The position numbers and the translations under genes were made by a program. Shown here in pieces: positions 15,239 to 23,781 of a DNA stretch of 57,061 nt. The stretch lies in NCBI GenBank assembly GCA_947566645.1, contig CANOKL010000025.1:1-57061 (forward strand), given 5' to 3'. How positions within the stretch are numbered: position 1 is the stretch's first letter; each line of letters begins with the position of its first letter. Under the pieces are notes generated by a model that worked only from the letters and a program-made list of their open reading frames with translations, searched no databases and was not told where the DNA came from. This DNA comes from an uncultured Lachnospiraceae bacterium (GTDB taxonomy: Bacteria; Bacillota; Clostridia; Lachnospirales; Lachnospiraceae).

Positions 15239-17800
15239 ATGAAACTACATTTTCTGGGCGGAGCCATGGAGATTGGCGGTAGCTGCATCTATATAAGAAT
15301 CGCGGGCAAAGGAATCCTGTTGGACTCAGGAATCCGTCAGTCCGCCGCAAAGGATCCGATTCCTGATTTCCAGACCATACAGGAGCAGGGCGGACTGGAT
15401 GCGGTTATCGTAAGCCATGCCCACATGGATCATATCGGCACCCTTCCGATGATCAGCAAGGCATACCCGGACGTGCGGATCTACATGACGGCCATGACAG
15501 CGGAGCTTACGAGGGTGCTTTTATACGACAGCCTGAAGATTATGAATTGCAGGGAGGATGAGATTCCCCACTATTCGGAGCAGGATGTGCTTGCCATGCT
15601 GGGGCGCATTCATCCGGTGGGGTATCAGATGCCGTTTCCTGTGTTTGACAGGTTTACGCTGACCTTTTACCCTGCAGGTCACATTGCAGGGGCGGCGTGT
15701 GTATACCTTGTTACGGAGGAGGGGAGTCTGTTTTATTCCGGAGATTTTTCCTCCTTTGCCCAGAGGACGATTGAGGGAATCCGGATCCCAAAGCTCCGCC
15801 CGGACGTTGCCATTGTAGAGACTACCTACGGAAACCGGCTTCACGCTAACCGGATGTCAGAGGAAAAACGCCTGGTTGAGCTGGTCAGGGAGTGCGCTGC
15901 AGAGCAGAAGAAGATTCTCATTCCGGTGTTTGCCCTGGGGCGGGCGCAGGAGGTTCTGCTGATTTTGCGCGCTGCGATACAGAATCAGGAGATTCCCCGG
16001 ATGCCAGTCTATGTGGACGGCATGGTCCGGGATATTAATATTATGTATACGCGAAACCCGGTTTACTTAAAAAATGCTCTTGGGAAGCGGATTTTAAAGG
16101 GAAATGAGCCCTTTTATACAAAGGAGATCCTGCCAGTGGAGCCCATGCAGAAGCGGGACGAGCTTTTGAAGCTGAAGGGCCCGGCCATCTATCTGTCAAG
16201 CTCAGGTATGCTTACCGGAGGACCGAGCGCCCAGTATGCAGCGGCGCTGGCTCCCATGGAGGATGCGTGCATTATTATTACCGGCTATCAGGACGAGGAA
16301 TCGCCGGGGCGGCAGCTTCTGAATCTCCTTGAGGGAACAGAGGACAGGAAACTGACGATTAATGGCAGTACTGTTCCGGTCCGGTGCCGGGTGGAGCAGG
16401 TGGGACTCTCAGCCCATGGGGATAAATCCGAGATTACGGCTCTGCTGGAACGGCTTTCCTCCCGCCGTGTATTTCTTGTACACGGAAACAGAGACGCGAT
16501 TCATGAGCTGGGAAATGAGCTTGCCGCAGAGGATTACCGGAGGCAGATCTATCTGCCGGAATGCGGGCAGGAGTACGAGGTGCTGCTCCATAAAAAGAGA
16601 AAGCAGGCCTCCTTTTACCCGGCATATACTATGCAGATGCGAAGACCCTTTACCAGGGCGGATGAAAAGCGTCTTTGGGATTACTGGCAGGAGCATTACC
16701 CCGGAAAGGCATTTTCCATAGCGCAGATAGCCCAGATCTGGTACGGGAATCTTCCGAAGTCAGAGGAGGACAGTGCAGGAGAAAGAGTTTTTGAGGGCAT
16801 GCAGGAGATTTTCCTGAACAGCGCGTATTTTTCGCCTAATATGCGCCGGCTATTCCTCTTTGAGGCAAATACGCCGGAGGAAGTCAGCCAGGCACTTGCG
16901 CCAAAGGAGCTTACCGTGCAGGAGCTTGAACAGAAGATTCAGGAGATCTTTGCGGGGTATGAATACCGGAAAATCAGTTACTACAGGGACAGAAAGGAAG
17001 TGCTGCTGCAGTTCGACTACCCGGACAGCGTGGACAGGGAGGAATTCGGGAAAAAGGCAGATGTCTTTCGCGAAGCTACAGACTTCACCGTCCGTATCAG
17101 CCCGTCCATGAATCATAATTCGGCGGCGCTGCTTCTCTCGGTTCTGTTAGGAGAGGAGACCGGCAGGATTTCCTATTATCAGGATAAAAAATATTATTCC
17201 GTCACCATAGACGGAAATCCTGGAAGGGAGAGCCTGGAATCGGCGGCAGAAAGGTTTAGAGAGGCCACCGGATGGAGGCTTGCAGTAAATGGGAGCATCC
17301 TGGGAACCAGAGGAGAGCCTGGGAATCCGGGGACTTCTCCGGAAGCGGCAGGGCAGGAGGACTTTTTTGCTCCGGCAGAGGCATCAGCGGGAATGGCAGA
17401 GCAGAACCTGGCATTTTCCTGTATTGAGGCTGCCTTTGATGAGCTGCCCCATAAGCCGGACAAGAAAAGCCTGAAGCAGGATGCACAGGGGAAGTACCTG
17501 GAACTTGCTTTTGTTACACCTGACGTAGGAAGAAGATACCGGGAGACACTGCAGGCACTGGCCAGTCAGACCGGATGGCGGATACGCATTGCAGATAAGG
17601 TGAATCAGAATGCACTGTTCAAAGCCGCGCAGATGCTGTGTATGAAACATGGGATTGCTCTTGCGAAAAACCCGTCCTATCTTCCAGAACAGAAAATGGT
17701 GCAGCTCAGGCTGAAAGGTGTGGTGGAAGAAGAAAAGCGGCGCGCTGTGGAAGAAGAGTTCGAGAGGCAGACAGGATGTGAGTGTATTTTTTTGGAGTGA
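15239..17800 (+). CDS. Beta-CASP metallo-beta-lactamase nuclease with long C-terminal extension
   Basis: The first 450 residues are a complete MBL/beta-CASP module as in RNase J and CPSF-type RNA nucleases. HxHxDH is SHAHMDHIG at 59-67. Later metal ligands lie in AGHIAGAA and YSGDFS, and the beta-CASP motifs include ETTYGNR and SSSGMLTGGPS. The RMMBL end is LSAHGDKSEI with VFLVHGN. It should be a zinc-dependent cytoplasmic RNA or DNA hydrolase. Residues about 470-853 are unusual: three or four related alpha/beta units, each ending near an F-x-x-x-T-G/D-(W/F) motif, separated by a Gly/Pro/Ala linker near 685-720. At 853 residues it is far longer than RNase J. It stands alone, with palindromes on both sides. 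Confidence 0.9.
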   Translation: MKLHFLGGAMEIGGSCIYIRIAGKGILLDSGIRQSAAKDPIPDFQTIQEQGGLDAVIVSHAHMDHIGTLPMISKAYPDVRIYMTAMTAELTRVLLYDSLKIMNCREDEIPHYSEQDVLAMLGRIHPVGYQMPFPVFDRFTLTFYPAGHIAGAACVYLVTEEGSLFYSGDFSSFAQRTIEGIRIPKLRPDVAIVETTYGNRLHANRMSEEKRLVELVRECAAEQKKILIPVFALGRAQEVLLILRAAIQNQEIPRMPVYVDGMVRDINIMYTRNPVYLKNALGKRILKGNEPFYTKEILPVEPMQKRDELLKLKGPAIYLSSSGMLTGGPSAQYAAALAPMEDACIIITGYQDEESPGRQLLNLLEGTEDRKLTINGSTVPVRCRVEQVGLSAHGDKSEITALLERLSSRRVFLVHGNRDAIHELGNELAAEDYRRQIYLPECGQEYEVLLHKKRKQASFYPAYTMQMRRPFTRADEKRLWDYWQEHYPGKAFSIAQIAQIWYGNLPKSEEDSAGERVFEGMQEIFLNSAYFSPNMRRLFLFEANTPEEVSQALAPKELTVQELEQKIQEIFAGYEYRKISYYRDRKEVLLQFDYPDSVDREEFGKKADVFREATDFTVRISPSMNHNSAALLLSVLLGEETGRISYYQDKKYYSVTIDGNPGRESLESAAERFREATGWRLAVNGSILGTRGEPGNPGTSPEAAGQEDFFAPAEASAGMAEQNLAFSCIEAAFDELPHKPDKKSLKQDAQGKYLELAFVTPDVGRRYRETLQALASQTGWRIRIADKVNQNALFKAAQMLCMKHGIALAKNPSYLPEQKMVQLRLKGVVEEEKRRAVEEEFERQTGCECIFLE

Positions 17801-17803
17801 TTG

Positions 17804-17847
17804 CAATTTGGGACGGGGTATTTTTAAAAATACCCCGTCCCAAATTG
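17804..17847. repeat. 44-bp GGGACGGGG palindrome, copy 4
   Basis: CAATTTGGGACGGGG...CCCCGTCCCAAATTG is perfect over 44 bp. It lies between the convergent stops of the beta-CASP gene (17800) and the mannitol dehydrogenase-family gene (17856), filling almost the whole gap. Confidence 0.95.
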
Positions 17848-17855
17848 GCCATTTT

Positions 17856-19472
17856 TTATACTTGCGCAAGATATTTCTGAACCGTCGCTCTCACTGCCCC
17901 GGGTCCTGCAATTTCTTCCCTGAAAATCTCTTCGATCAATGTTCCGATTCCGGCTTCATATAGATTGATAAAAAATACATTTTCATTGGAAAGGATCCAT
18001 TTTAACTGGTCTGTGAGGCTTGAAGGATCTCCAATTACAATGGTGGAAAGCTTTTTCTGCATTTCTTCTGCCATTGGATCCGGAGCCAGTTCATAGGAGC
18101 TGCCGTTATCATCCACGCCAAGCAGATAACGGAGCCATCCGGCAATTGCCAGTGGAATACCTGTCAATTTCTTTGCATCCCCATATTTTTCCACATAAGA
18201 TTTTATGGTAACTCCGAAACGTACACCCAGTCCCTGGGATGAGTCGGTGCAGAGGCGCAGGCAGGTATCACCGAGGTAAGGATTCGGGAATCTTTCCTTT
18301 ATACATTCATCCAGAAATGCCTTGGGAGAGATAATTCCAGGATCCGGAACCACCTCCATGCCCTCTCCATAGCCTACGGTTTCTGCCAGCTTCAGCATAT
18401 CTGAATCCTTCATCTCATCAGAAAATAAATCATAGCCTAGCAGACATCCATAGGGGCCGAGAGCCGTATGGATGGGATTCAGGCATACGGTCACCTTCAT
18501 TCTTTCAGACTTGTTCACTGTATCCCGGTCCGTCATATAGACCCCTGCCTTTTCAAGAGGCGGGCGGCCATTTGGGAAATTGTCCTCTATCACCAGATAC
18601 TGGGGAGCCTCGGCATTGACGAAGGGAGCAATATACGTTCTTTTTGAGGTAGTCACAGGCTGCATATTCTTTATTCCTGCTGCCTCAAGATCTTCTGAAA
18701 TTTTTTCCGCCGGCCTTGGGGTAATCTTGTCGATCATAGTCCATGGGAATGAGATTCTCGTCTCATCACTTATATAGGACAGGAAGCCATCATCTGCAAA
18801 TCCCAGCTTCCTCCACTCATCTGCCATCATGAGAACAGATTCTCTTAGCCTTTCCCCGTTCTGGGAACAATTATCCATAGATACCAGGGCAAGAGGCGCT
18901 CCTCCGTTCTTATAACGCTCTAAAAGCATTGCGGTCACGACAGCCATGGCGCAGGACGCTTTTTCAGGTCCGTTTTTAATATCTTTCTCTACAAAGGGGA
19001 AAAATGTATCATCTGCATTTTTCAGGGCATACCCTTTTTCTGTAATGGTAAAGGAAACCATCTGAAGGCTTTCTGCACGAAAGATTTCTTTTAATCTTTC
19101 CCATGCCGGCTGGTCCTCATACTGCGCTTTCAACGCTTCCGTAAGTGAACCAAGCACCTTCTTGTCCTGTTTTCCGTCTCCATGAAGAATCACACTTAAA
19201 ACCAGATTATCATATGGAGTATAAATCTGATCTACCACGTCTGTGTCAAATGTTTCCACACAGGTGATTCCTCTGTCTATTTCTTGCTGTTCCAACAGAA
19301 TGTCTGCGATTCCCCCCAGAAAAATGCGGAAAATATTGCCGATTCCAAAATGTACCCATTCGGGCGCTTCCTTAGTTTTCTGCACAACAGATTTTATATC
19401 ATAACCTGGAAGCAGGATGCCTGCTTTTTCCCATTCCTCTTTTTTTTCTATACCACTCCATGTTAGTTCCAT
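17856..19472 (-). CDS. Mannitol dehydrogenase-family oxidoreductase
   Basis: A 538-residue member of the polyol-specific long-chain dehydrogenase family (mannitol, arabinitol or mannonate oxidoreductases). The N-terminal NAD-binding part shows VHFGIGNIFR near residue 40. The substrate half carries VCLNPIHTALG near 330, the Asn/His region typical of the active site. It would interconvert a polyol or aldonate and its keto form in the cytoplasm. It is the last gene of the reverse polyol operon, separated from the permease by a hairpin repeat at 19552-19632, and a palindrome follows its stop. Substrate is uncertain: arabitol, mannitol or fructuronate type are all possible. Confidence 0.9.
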   Translation of the reverse strand: MELTWSGIEKKEEWEKAGILLPGYDIKSVVQKTKEAPEWVHFGIGNIFRIFLGGIADILLEQQEIDRGITCVETFDTDVVDQIYTPYDNLVLSVILHGDGKQDKKVLGSLTEALKAQYEDQPAWERLKEIFRAESLQMVSFTITEKGYALKNADDTFFPFVEKDIKNGPEKASCAMAVVTAMLLERYKNGGAPLALVSMDNCSQNGERLRESVLMMADEWRKLGFADDGFLSYISDETRISFPWTMIDKITPRPAEKISEDLEAAGIKNMQPVTTSKRTYIAPFVNAEAPQYLVIEDNFPNGRPPLEKAGVYMTDRDTVNKSERMKVTVCLNPIHTALGPYGCLLGYDLFSDEMKDSDMLKLAETVGYGEGMEVVPDPGIISPKAFLDECIKERFPNPYLGDTCLRLCTDSSQGLGVRFGVTIKSYVEKYGDAKKLTGIPLAIAGWLRYLLGVDDNGSSYELAPDPMAEEMQKKLSTIVIGDPSSLTDQLKWILSNENVFFINLYEAGIGTLIEEIFREEIAGPGAVRATVQKYLAQV

Positions 19473-19551
19473 TTTTTCGTCTCCTACCTCTTCATTGTGC
19501 CATTCACAGCTTCTGGCTGCTCATAGTAACTATATTATAGAACATTCTATC

Positions 19552-19632
19552 ATATGATGAAAGCGTCAAAAGGTATTTTGACGCTCATGCGAGCATGAAA
19601 TACATGACCTTTTGACACTTGTATCATCATAT
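19552..19632. repeat. About 80-bp imperfect hairpin element
   Basis: The left end ATATGATGAAAGCGTC (from 19552) and the right end GACACTTGTATCATCATAT form long imperfect inverted repeats, each with CAAAAGGT further in. Inside is a smaller hairpin AGCGTCAAA/TTTGACGCT. A 32-base part of the left side recurs at 1951-1983 with one difference. It lies between the ABC permease and the mannitol dehydrogenase gene within the operon and may attenuate expression of the last gene. Confidence 0.7.
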
Positions 19633-19649
19633 TATTTCGTGCCAGTTCC

Positions 19650-20600
19650 TTAGTTTGCGCGTTTTTTCTTCTGATAGCAGTCAAATCCTACGGCAAGCAC
19701 AAGTACGATTCCAAGAACGATATCCTGAATCCATGTATTAAGATTCATTAATACCATGCCGTTCTGCAGCGCGCCGATAATAAATGTTCCGGCCACCACT
19801 CCGGAGATTTTTCCGTATCCGCCGGATACGGATACACCGCCCAGTACTACGCAGGTAATAACTTTAAACTCATATCCCAGTCCCGCATTACCCATGCCGG
19901 AGTTCGTACGTGACAGGAGCACCAGTCCTGCAAGACCCGCGAAGAAGCCTGATAGTGCAAATACCAGGTATTTTACTCTTCCTGTACGGATACCGGAAAG
20001 CCTTGCCGCTTCAATGTTGCCGCCTACGGCATAGAAATAGCGTCCAAAATACGTTTTATCCAGAATAAACGCTCCCAGTGCAAAGCATAAAATCATGATA
20101 ATAACCGGAACAGGCACAGGTCCGATCTTGCCCTGTCCAAATACCTTAAAGGTTTCTGTAAATCCATTGATGGGCTGCCCGTTACAGAGAATCAGGGCGA
20201 TACCTGAAAATGCGGTCTGCGTGGCAAATGTAGCAATCAGGGCAGGGATGCCAATCGTGGACACCATAAAGCCGTTTAAAAGGCCAATAGCCGTAGATGC
20301 TGCCAGGGCAATGATAATAGCAAGCCCCATAGGCACTCCCATATGTACCATCAGATAAGCACACATTACATTTACAAATGTTATGATGGAACCTGTTGAC
20401 AAGTCAATATCGCCTAAGAGAATTACGAATGTCATGCCAACGGAAGCAATCCCCCATACAGCTACCTGTCTTAACATGATTAACAGGTTGGCAGGATAAA
20501 TAAATCTTGGATTTGCAATTGTAAATGCTAAAACAAGAACGATAACAACCACCCAGATAGCCTGGCTTTTAATAAGATTTATAACTTTATTTTCTTTCAT
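19650..20600 (-). CDS. Sugar ABC transporter permease (RbsC-like)
   Basis: A 316-residue inner-membrane protein started at the ATG at 20600 (MKENKV), which follows AGGAGGAG; a longer in-frame start overlaps the ATPase gene. Eight to ten hydrophobic helices and the conserved VWGIASVGMTFVILLGDIDLS and GYEFKVITCVVLGGVSVSGG segments mark the ribose/xylose/galactose importer permease family. Two copies would form the channel with the ATPase encoded at 20614 and the lipoprotein at 22124. It is part of the reverse polyol/sugar operon. The imported sugar is not identifiable from sequence; the operon enzymes suggest a pentitol, hexitol or related ketose. Confidence 0.93.
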   Translation of the reverse strand: MKENKVINLIKSQAIWVVVIVLVLAFTIANPRFIYPANLLIMLRQVAVWGIASVGMTFVILLGDIDLSTGSIITFVNVMCAYLMVHMGVPMGLAIIIALAASTAIGLLNGFMVSTIGIPALIATFATQTAFSGIALILCNGQPINGFTETFKVFGQGKIGPVPVPVIIMILCFALGAFILDKTYFGRYFYAVGGNIEAARLSGIRTGRVKYLVFALSGFFAGLAGLVLLSRTNSGMGNAGLGYEFKVITCVVLGGVSVSGGYGKISGVVAGTFIIGALQNGMVLMNLNTWIQDIVLGIVLVLAVGFDCYQKKKRAN

Positions 20601-20613
20601 TTTTCCACTCCTC

Positions 20614-22116
20614 CTACTCTTTTGCCGCTGCGGATGCATATGTCATAATGGTTTCCTGGCTGAATTCTTCCTTTGACAATTCCCCTGTCATTTCTCCCTC
20701 TGCCAGTACAAGAATCCTGTCAGACATACCCATCAGTTCTTCCATCTCAGAAGAAATCATAAGGATTGACTTTCCTTCCTTTTCTACCAGATCATTCATT
20801 AATTTGTATATTTCATACTTTGCGCCTATATCGATCCCTCTGGTGGGCTCGTCAAAGATAATAAGCTCCGACTGGGCCGCCATCCATCTTCCAAGGATAA
20901 CCTTCTGCTGGTTTCCGCCGCTTAGATTCCGGATCAGCTGGTGCAGGCTTGGCGTCTTGATCGCCATGTTTTCCTGGTATTTCACAGCTGTGCTCATCTC
21001 CAGCTTTTCGTCGATGACGCTGAAATGGGAATCCCTCTCATAAATGGGCATATTAATATTATTCTTAATGGATATACCGAGCATGGCTCCATGGCGCTTC
21101 CTGTCCTCCGGAACCAGTGCAATGCCGAGGTCAATGGCTTCTCTGGGACTCTGGGGATTAATTTCCTTTCCCTTGTAGATCATCTGGCCGGACTTCTTGG
21201 GCACAGCACCAAAAATCATCTCCGCAAGCTCCGTCCGCCCGGCGCCTACAAGTCCGCCAAGACCCAGAATCTCTCCTTTATGAAGCTTTAAGTTGATATT
21301 CTTGTCCCCATTTCCCGTCAGGTTTTTCAGCTCCAGTACCACCTCATTCTTATTGATACAATTGCCTCTGGGCGGATAAGTCTCGGTCAGTTCGCGGCCT
21401 ACCATCAGCTGAATCAGCTCTTCAACCTGGCTGTCCTTCGTAATCAGTGTCGTTACATATTCTCCGTCACGGATAACAACGATCCGGTCTGAAAGCCTGT
21501 AGATCTCTTCCAGCCGGTGGGAGATGTAGATGATGGAGACTCCCTGCTTCCTTAGAAGCTCCACGACGCCGAACATGCTCTCTACCTCCGCGCTAGTCAG
21601 GGGTGCGGAAGGTTCATCCATGATCAATATTCTGGCATTCTGCTGAATTGCCTTGGCAATCTCTACCATCTGCTGGTAACCAACGGTCAGATCCTTCATT
21701 AAGGTCTTTGGATCAATCTTGATGTGTAACTGCTCAAAAGCTTTTGCCGCCTGTTCTTCCATGGCTTTTTTATCAATCAGGATCCCTTTTCTGATGGGAT
21801 GCCCCAGAAACAGGTTTTCAGCCGCTGACAGTTCCTTTACATTATTAAACTCCTGATAAATAATCGCGATCCCATTCTCTGACGCAAGCTGGGGCGTCAT
21901 ACTGTCAAATTCTTTTCCATTTACAATGATCTTTCCGGAGGTGGGGATCACTGCTCCGGAACAGCACTTAATTAATGTAGATTTTCCAGCGCCGTTTTCT
22001 CCGATCAGCGCAAGGACCTCGCCTGCCTTTAATTCCAGCGTAACATCCTTAAGCGCAACTACACCTGGGTATTCTTTTCTTATATGCTGTAATTGTAATA
22101 CATATTCTTCACTCAT
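20614..22116 (-). CDS. Sugar ABC transporter ATPase with two nucleotide-binding domains (RbsA/MglA-like)
   Basis: A 500-residue protein with two fused ABC cassettes, as in RbsA and MglA. The first has Walker A GENGAGKST near 38-46, Q-loop EFNN and Walker B ILIMDEPSAPLT. The second has LGGLVGAGRTEL (a degenerate P-loop, normal for this family), signature LSGGNQQK and LIIFDEPTRGID. It powers uptake through the permease encoded downstream, with only 13 bases between them. It follows the substrate-binding protein gene by 7 bases. Cytoplasmic face of the membrane. Confidence 0.95.
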   Translation of the reverse strand: MSEEYVLQLQHIRKEYPGVVALKDVTLELKAGEVLALIGENGAGKSTLIKCCSGAVIPTSGKIIVNGKEFDSMTPQLASENGIAIIYQEFNNVKELSAAENLFLGHPIRKGILIDKKAMEEQAAKAFEQLHIKIDPKTLMKDLTVGYQQMVEIAKAIQQNARILIMDEPSAPLTSAEVESMFGVVELLRKQGVSIIYISHRLEEIYRLSDRIVVIRDGEYVTTLITKDSQVEELIQLMVGRELTETYPPRGNCINKNEVVLELKNLTGNGDKNINLKLHKGEILGLGGLVGAGRTELAEMIFGAVPKKSGQMIYKGKEINPQSPREAIDLGIALVPEDRKRHGAMLGISIKNNINMPIYERDSHFSVIDEKLEMSTAVKYQENMAIKTPSLHQLIRNLSGGNQQKVILGRWMAAQSELIIFDEPTRGIDIGAKYEIYKLMNDLVEKEGKSILMISSEMEELMGMSDRILVLAEGEMTGELSKEEFSQETIMTYASAAAKE

Positions 22117-22123
22117 ATCGGCT

Positions 22124-23110
22124 CTACATCCCTTCTAAAATTTCATCTATATTGTCAAGGGTGATGGGTCCAATCTCACGTGTGACATTCTTGTCTGACG
22201 AAAAATCTTCCCCTGACAAAATCCTCTCGAACATTTTCACGCAGGCTTTTGCCGTATCCAGGTTGGAACCTTCAAATCCTACAATCGCCCGCACTGCTTC
22301 GCCCTCAGCCTTCAGGGAGTCTAACTGCTGCTGTGTCACGTCAGTGGTGATAATGCCATAGTTCTCCGGGATATTTCCTCTTCCGAATTCCGCCAGAAGC
22401 GCTTCGTTAGATCCAATCATAGCTCCTGCGCAGACCCCTACAAACACATTTGCATCCGGGTGTGCCGACATGACAGATTCTACATTGGTCTGTGCCTCCG
22501 GAGCCTCCAGTCCGTCCACCTCCGCAATGATCTCATAATTGTCCTCGCAGTTTGCCTCAAGGCCGTCCTTGATACCGTCTGCCCTGTCCTTTAATACCTT
22601 TGTGGAGGGATATCCGATGACCGTAACCTGGGCCTTATCCTCTGGGGTGAAGTGCTCATTGATAAATCCTGCCGCTGTTTTTCCGATTTCCTCTCCCAGT
22701 ACTCTGTTATCCAAAACCCAGTTGGCTGTTGTGTTCTCCATGGGGTCATCCCAGCACATCACCTTAATTCCCCTCTCCATGGCTTCTTTGCAGACTCCTT
22801 CAACAGCTACTGCATCAGAAGCATGGACCATAATCAGGTCGCATCCTGATATGATGAAATTTTCAATCTGGCTGATCTGGGTGCCGGAATTATCCTTACA
22901 GTCAACGATCGTATAATCCCACCCTTTTTCATCAAGCAGTCCTCCAAGTTTCCCCATAACGCCTGCCCAGTAGGCATTGGACAGATTTTGAATCGTGATC
23001 CCCACCTTATGGAAATCCTCTCCGTCAGAGTGTTTGCTGGCATCACACCCGGCCAGCATAGCAGCGACCAGCATGATGCTTAAAATCACTGCTAACATCC
23101 TTTTCTTCAT
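22124..23110 (-). CDS. Sugar-binding lipoprotein of the ABC importer
   Basis: A 328-residue periplasmic-binding-protein-type lipoprotein. The N-terminus is a signal peptide with lipobox MLAGC, placing the lipidated Cys at residue 22. The mature part is a type I sugar-binding fold (VGITIQNLSNAYWAG near the start; LIMVHASDAVAV and NVFVGVCAGAMIGSNEA later), as in RbsB-like receptors. It delivers the sugar or polyol to the permease. RBS AAAAGGAGG. It sits between the HAD phosphatase gene and the ATPase gene in the operon. Confidence 0.94.
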   Translation of the reverse strand: MKKRMLAVILSIMLVAAMLAGCDASKHSDGEDFHKVGITIQNLSNAYWAGVMGKLGGLLDEKGWDYTIVDCKDNSGTQISQIENFIISGCDLIMVHASDAVAVEGVCKEAMERGIKVMCWDDPMENTTANWVLDNRVLGEEIGKTAAGFINEHFTPEDKAQVTVIGYPSTKVLKDRADGIKDGLEANCEDNYEIIAEVDGLEAPEAQTNVESVMSAHPDANVFVGVCAGAMIGSNEALLAEFGRGNIPENYGIITTDVTQQQLDSLKAEGEAVRAIVGFEGSNLDTAKACVKMFERILSGEDFSSDKNVTREIGPITLDNIDEILEGM

Positions 23111-23125
23111 TAGATTTTCCTCCTT

Positions 23126-23776
23126 TTATATCATATTTTTTATTTCTTCCTGTACATCCTTTAAATTCCGGCATATTCTGTAACAGCAGGAGCGGATCCC
23201 ATCCTCCGGTTCAATCAGATCCGGTATCATGATTGTGACGCATCCTGCGGCATACCCTGACCTTACTCCGTTTTCACTGTCTTCAAATGCAAAACATTCT
23301 TCCGCCCGGCAGCCAATTTTTTCAGCGGCATACAGATAGATGTCCGGCGCCGGTTTTCCGTTTTTTACTTCCTGTCCGCTGACAATTTCCATAAAATAAT
23401 CCCGGATTCCTGACATCCGCAGATTCTGCTCAATCTGCTGCCGGCCAGTACTGCTGGCAACCGCTGTCCGCACACCCTTTTCCTTTAAAAACCGCAGGAT
23501 ATCAGACACGCCTTCTTTGACCGGAATACTCTCGGCAAGTCTGTTTCGCATCCGGGTCATACACGCTTCTATAATAGGAAGCCCGTCAGAAACCTGATAG
23601 TGCTTTTCAACCACCTGAAGCATCTTTTTCCCGCTGGTTCCGGAGATCTCTCTGACGAATCCACTGCCAGGCTTTATCTGTCGTTCCTCCGCGATCTCCT
23701 GCCATATCTCCTGATAGAGTCTCTCTGTATCAAAAAGAACTCCGTCCATATCAAAAATAGCACCCTTACACTTCAT
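23126..23776 (-). CDS. HAD-family phosphatase/phosphomutase (beta-phosphoglucomutase subfamily)
   Basis: 216 residues, with all four HAD motifs: DMDGVLFDT at 9-17, AVASSTGRQQ near 105, KNGKPAPDIYLY near 142 and FAFEDSENGVRSG near 167. The helical cap between motifs I and II fits the beta-phosphoglucomutase/sugar-phosphatase subfamily. In this operon it probably dephosphorylates or repairs a sugar phosphate made by the FGGY kinase encoded just before it; the stop of that gene is only 5 bases upstream. Specific substrate unknown. Cytoplasmic. Confidence 0.92.
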   Translation of the reverse strand: MKCKGAIFDMDGVLFDTERLYQEIWQEIAEERQIKPGSGFVREISGTSGKKMLQVVEKHYQVSDGLPIIEACMTRMRNRLAESIPVKEGVSDILRFLKEKGVRTAVASSTGRQQIEQNLRMSGIRDYFMEIVSGQEVKNGKPAPDIYLYAAEKIGCRAEECFAFEDSENGVRSGYAAGCVTIMIPDLIEPEDGIRSCCYRICRNLKDVQEEIKNMI

Positions 23777-23781
23777 AGCAT

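Noticed and set aside
17384..17869. 161-codon reverse frame across the end of the beta-CASP gene
   Set aside because: It overlaps the palindrome and the 3' end of a clear coding gene; no family resemblance and no start context.
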